Source: UBA2239 sp050177075
Lineage (GTDB): Bacteria > Pseudomonadota > Gammaproteobacteria > Burkholderiales > UBA9220
NCBI GenBank assembly: GCA_050177075.1
Contig: JBFXHL010000102.1
Location: 1-8,296, forward strand
DNA: 8,296 bases
Reading direction: 5' to 3'
Shown: positions 5,636 to 8,296 of the stretch, piece after piece
Layout: every line of letters starts with the position of its first letter
Numbering within the stretch: position 1 is the first letter of the stretch
Translations under genes and position numbers: made by a program
Notes under the pieces: model-generated
What the model was told of the DNA's origin: nothing
Databases searched by the model: none
Seen by the model: only the letters and a program-made list of their open reading frames with translations

Positions 5636-6991
5636 ATGACGGCATTACCGGTATTGATTGTCGAGGATGACCAGGACCTGCGCGAAGCCCTGTGCGACAC
5701 CCTGGAGCTGTCGGGCTACCGCCCCATTCCTGCCGCCGACGGGACGGAGGCGTTGAAGATTCTGGAGCAGAAGAAGGTCGGTCTGGTCGTGTCCGACGTG
5801 CAGATGCGGCCCATGGATGGCCACGCCTTGCTGCTGGAGATCAAGCGCCATTTTCCTTATGTCCCGGTGCTGCTGATGACCGCCTACGGCATGATCGACA
5901 AGGCGGTGGAGGCCATGCGCCAGGGGGCCTGCAATTACCTGACAAAGCCCTTCGAGCCCGATGCGCTGCTGGCGGAAGTGGCGCGTTTCATGCTGCCCAG
6001 CCTGTCCGAGGACGACGGCGAGGTGGTGGCCTCCGACGCCCGCATGCAGGCCGCGCTGGAGCTGGCGCGGCGGGTGGCGGTGACCAATGCCACGGTGCTG
6101 ATCACCGGCGAGTCCGGGACGGGCAAGGAAGTGGTGGCGCGGTATATTCACCGCCATTCTCCCCGGGCGGGAAAGCCTTTCGTCGCCGTCAACTGCGCGG
6201 CTATCCCGGAAAATCTTCTGGAGTCCACCATGTTCGGCTACGAGAAGGGGGCGTTTACCGGTGCGGCTCAGTCCCAGCCGGGTAAATTCGAGCAGGCCCA
6301 GGAGGGGACGCTGCTGCTGGACGAAATCTCCGAGATGTCCTTGCCGCTCCAGGCCAAGCTGCTGCGCGTCTTGCAGGAAAGGGAGGTGGAGCGCGTCGGG
6401 GGGAGGCGGGCGATTCCCCTCGATGTTCGGGTGGTCGCCACTTCCAACCGGGATATGGCGGCGGAGGTGGCCAAGGGAACTTTTCGCGAGGATTTGTATT
6501 ATCGTCTCAACGTCTTTCCCCTCGTCTTGCCTGCGTTGCGGGAGCGGCCCGCGGACATCGTTCCCCTCGCGCGCTACTTCGTCAGTCGCCTCGCGGGGGG
6601 GCTCGGACGCAGCGGATTGGCCCTGTCTCCCGCGGCAGAAAGGCAATTGACGCACTATGCCTGGCCGGGTAACATCCGTGAGCTGGAAAACGTCATTCAG
6701 CGTGCGATGATACTGGCGCCGGGCGAGGTCATCGAACCGGAACACCTGCTCCTTCCGCGGCGAGACGGCGAGAATCCGCCACCGGCAAATTTTGCCGCCG
6801 AGCCTGCCGCGGTTGCCAGTGAGGAGCCCTTGGACATGAAGTCCCTGGAGCGTGCCCATATCATGGAAACGCTGGCGGCGGTGAACGGTTCGCGCAAGCA
6901 GGCAGCCCAGCGGTTGGGGATCAGCGAGCGCACCTTGCGCTATAAACTGCAGCAGTACCGTGAGGAAGCGGGGAGCGGCAAGGCGGAGTAA
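5636..6991 (+). CDS. flrC: Sigma-54-dependent flagellar response regulator, FlrC/FleR type
   Basis: The 451-residue NtrC-family activator has a receiver (1-120; acidic residues 10-12, phospho-acceptor Asp54 in VVSDVQMRPMDG, Thr82, Lys104), an AAA+ domain (about 132-370) and a Fis-type helix-turn-helix (about 405-441; GSRKQAAQRLGISERTLRYKL). Walker A is GESGTGKE (158-165), the sigma-54 contact loop is GAFTGA (205-210), Walker B is GTLLLDEI (224-231), and the arginine-finger region is FREDLYYRLNVF (283-294). All residues needed for phosphorylation, ATP use and sigma-54 contact are present. FlrC/FleR activates middle flagellar genes such as fliE-fliF. A matching sigma-54 promoter lies directly downstream. 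GAGG sits only two bases from the ATG and TGAGG ten bases away, so initiation probably depends on coupling to flrB. Confidence 0.95.
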   Translation: MTALPVLIVEDDQDLREALCDTLELSGYRPIPAADGTEALKILEQKKVGLVVSDVQMRPMDGHALLLEIKRHFPYVPVLLMTAYGMIDKAVEAMRQGACNYLTKPFEPDALLAEVARFMLPSLSEDDGEVVASDARMQAALELARRVAVTNATVLITGESGTGKEVVARYIHRHSPRAGKPFVAVNCAAIPENLLESTMFGYEKGAFTGAAQSQPGKFEQAQEGTLLLDEISEMSLPLQAKLLRVLQEREVERVGGRRAIPLDVRVVATSNRDMAAEVAKGTFREDLYYRLNVFPLVLPALRERPADIVPLARYFVSRLAGGLGRSGLALSPAAERQLTHYAWPGNIRELENVIQRAMILAPGEVIEPEHLLLPRRDGENPPPANFAAEPAAVASEEPLDMKSLERAHIMETLAAVNGSRKQAAQRLGISERTLRYKLQQYREEAGSGKAE

Positions 6992-6999
6992 ACGGTTCC

Positions 7000-7016
7000 T
7001 GGGCATAAAAATTGCT
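7000..7016 (+). promoter_or_regulatory. Sigma-54 promoter of the fliE-fliF operon
   Basis: The sequence TGGGCATAAAAATTGCT fits the sigma-54 consensus TGGCAC-N5-TTGCA. The invariant GG is at 7002-7003, exactly ten bases before the invariant GC at 7014-7015, with TT before the GC. Transcription should start near 7027, giving a leader of about 45 bases before fliE. It lies in the flrC-fliE gap, where related flagellar clusters carry FlrC/FleR-dependent promoters. The FlrC binding sites themselves could not be recognised. Confidence 0.88.
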
Positions 7017-7071
7017 CGGGAAAGTGCTACAATTAACCAGAGTTTAGATGCCTTTGTGAGGGCAGAGCTTT

Positions 7072-7395
7072 ATGGATACCCAAGGGATTGATCAGTTGCT
7101 GAGTCAGATGCGGGCGGCGTCCGCCATGGCCAGCGGCGGCGAAGCCAGTGCGGCCTCGGCGGCGAGTGGCGGGGTGGATTTTGCCTCCCTGCTCAAGTCG
7201 TCCATCGACGAGGTCAACGGCGCCCAGCAGGAAGCTTCCCGGTTGTCCAAGGAGTTCGAACTCGGCGCGCCCGGTGCCAACCTGCAGGATGTGATGGTTT
7301 CCCTGCAAAAAGCCAACGTTTCCTTCCAAACCATGGTGCAGGTGCGCAACAAACTGGTGTCTGCCTACCAGGAAGTCATGGGCATGCAGGTCTGA
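7072..7395 (+). CDS. fliE: Flagellar hook-basal body protein FliE
   Basis: The 107-residue protein is the small export-apparatus/rod junction subunit that links the MS ring (FliF) to the proximal rod. The conserved C-terminal block reads VSLQKANVSFQTMVQVRNKL and continues VSAYQEVMGMQV at the end, as in FliE proteins. Length is usual (E. coli 104). The N-terminal third is rich in Ala, Ser and Gly (about residues 15-34) and is the variable part of the family. No Sec signal is expected, because FliE leaves through the flagellar type III system. The ATG at 7072 follows GAGGG (7058-7062, 9-base spacer). It lies 20 bases upstream of fliF and downstream of the sigma-54 promoter. Confidence 0.96.
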   Translation: MDTQGIDQLLSQMRAASAMASGGEASAASAASGGVDFASLLKSSIDEVNGAQQEASRLSKEFELGAPGANLQDVMVSLQKANVSFQTMVQVRNKLVSAYQEVMGMQV

Positions 7396-7415
7396 GCTGC
7401 GGCTAGGGCGCGCCT

Positions 7416-8296
7416 ATGGCTATTGCACCCCGCCAGTTTCTGCTCGACCGGTTTGAGGGGTTCAACCGCTTAACCAACGGCCAGAAGTTCGGCCTCATGC
7501 TGGGTTTGGCGGCTCTGTTCTCCTTGCTGGTCGGCAGTTGGATCTGGTTCCGCGCCCCCGATTACAAAGTCCTTTACAGCAACCTCAATGACCGCGACGG
7601 CGGCACGATCGTCGCGACGCTCCAACAGCAGAACATTCCCTACAAAATGGCCGAGGGCGGCGGGGCGATCCTGGTGCCGGCGGACATGGTGTACGAAACC
7701 CGCCTGAAGCTGGCTTCCCAAGGGCTTCCACGGGGCGGTTCCGTGGGTTTCGAGTTGCTGGAGAACCAGAAGCTGGGGGTGAGCCAGTTCCAGGAGCAGG
7801 TCAACTTCCAGCGCGCGCTGGAGGGGGAGCTGGGGCGCACGATCCAGTCCCTGGCCAGCGTTCAGTCCGCGCGGGTTCACCTGGCCATTCCCCGGCCGAC
7901 GGTGTTCATCCGTGAGCAGGAAAAGCCCAGTGCGTCGGTGTTGCTGACCCTGTACCCCGGCCGCGTGCTCGACCCGGCGCAGGTGTCGGGGATTATGCAT
8001 CTTGTCTCCAGCAGCGTGCCCCAATTGTCCTACAAGGACGTCACGGTGGTGGACCAGAACGGCAACATGCTCAACCGGACCGATTCCGAATACGGGCGCA
8101 TGGGGCTGGAGCCCGCCCAGCTTGAATATACCCGGCAGGTGGAACAGAGCTATATCAAGCGCATCGAATCCATCCTCACCCCCCTTGCCGGGCCCGGTAA
8201 CGTCCACGCTCAAGTGGCGGCGGAGGTGGATTTTTCCCAGACGGAACAAACGGCGGAAACCTTCAAGCCCAATCCTACCCCGGCGGAGGCGGCCAT
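7416..8296 (+). CDS. fliF: Flagellar MS-ring protein FliF, N-terminal part (cut by window edge)
   Basis: The reading frame stays open to the window end (293 codons), about half of the usual 550-600 residues. It begins MAIAPRQFLLDRFEGFNRLT. A transmembrane helix at about residues 25-46 (FGLMLGLAALFSLLVGSWIWF) is followed by the periplasmic ring-building motif region: DYKVLYSNLNDRDGGTIVATL (50-70), the YscJ/FliF-type segment with ASVQSARVHLAIPRPTVFIR, and LVSSSVPQLSYKDVTVVDQNGNML. FliF forms the MS ring, the base of the flagellum and housing of the export gate. The ATG at 7416 has an AGGG (7405-7408, 7-base spacer) and lies 20 bases after fliE, so the two are co-transcribed. The second transmembrane helix and the FliG-binding tail lie outside the window. 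Confidence 0.96.
   Translation, partial: MAIAPRQFLLDRFEGFNRLTNGQKFGLMLGLAALFSLLVGSWIWFRAPDYKVLYSNLNDRDGGTIVATLQQQNIPYKMAEGGGAILVPADMVYETRLKLASQGLPRGGSVGFELLENQKLGVSQFQEQVNFQRALEGELGRTIQSLASVQSARVHLAIPRPTVFIREQEKPSASVLLTLYPGRVLDPAQVSGIMHLVSSSVPQLSYKDVTVVDQNGNMLNRTDSEYGRMGLEPAQLEYTRQVEQSYIKRIESILTPLAGPGNVHAQVAAEVDFSQTEQTAETFKPNPTPAEAA

Noticed and set aside
5645..7006. 453-codon open frame on the minus strand opposite flrC
   Set aside because: It is antisense to a fully motif-supported gene, its protein is low-complexity (rich in His, Gln, Arg) with no family motif, and it arises from GC-rich codon use.
7470..8249. 259-codon minus-strand open frame opposite fliF
   Set aside because: The plus strand encodes conserved FliF; the antisense product shows no motif.

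Overview
This GC-rich window is a flagellar and chemotaxis region from a bacterium that is almost certainly a gammaproteobacterium. The reasons are the combination of a CheZ phosphatase, CheV adaptors, an FlrB/FlrC-type (FleS/FleR) two-component pair, and a sigma-54 promoter in front of fliE-fliF. The genus cannot be fixed from the sequence. No transposase, CRISPR array, tRNA, rRNA or other sign of recent transfer was seen, and coding is dense throughout.

The left half reads on the minus strand, in transcription order from right to left. It starts with a ParA/Soj-like ATPase (3560-4324), then two tandem CheV paralogs (2419-3363 and 1453-2385), CheY (952-1359), CheZ (215-952) and the start of CheA (1-175, cut by the window edge after the phospho-accepting Hpt histidine). 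Gaps are 196, 33, 93, -1 and 39 bases. The 196-base and 93-base gaps are AT-rich or carry a -10-like box and may hold internal promoters.

The right half reads on the plus strand. A soluble PAS-type histidine kinase of the FlrB/FleS type (4436-5623) is followed by its sigma-54 activator FlrC/FleR (5636-6991), then fliE (7072-7395) and the N-terminal part of fliF (7416 to the window end). Between flrC and fliE lies a clear sigma-54 promoter (GG at 7002-7003, GC at 7014-7015). The two halves diverge from a 111-base intergenic region (4325-4435).

Read together: FlrB senses a cytoplasmic or assembly signal and phosphorylates FlrC. FlrC-P then drives sigma-54 RNA polymerase at the fliE promoter to make the MS ring and rod junction. 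The other arm supplies CheA, CheY, CheZ and two receptor adaptors (CheV) for steering, and a ParA-like ATPase that may position this machinery at the pole. I do not see a wholly new system. The most notable points are the ParA-like gene with no ParB beside it heading a chemotaxis operon, the tandem cheV pair, and the lack of a sigma-54 site in front of flrB although fliE has one.
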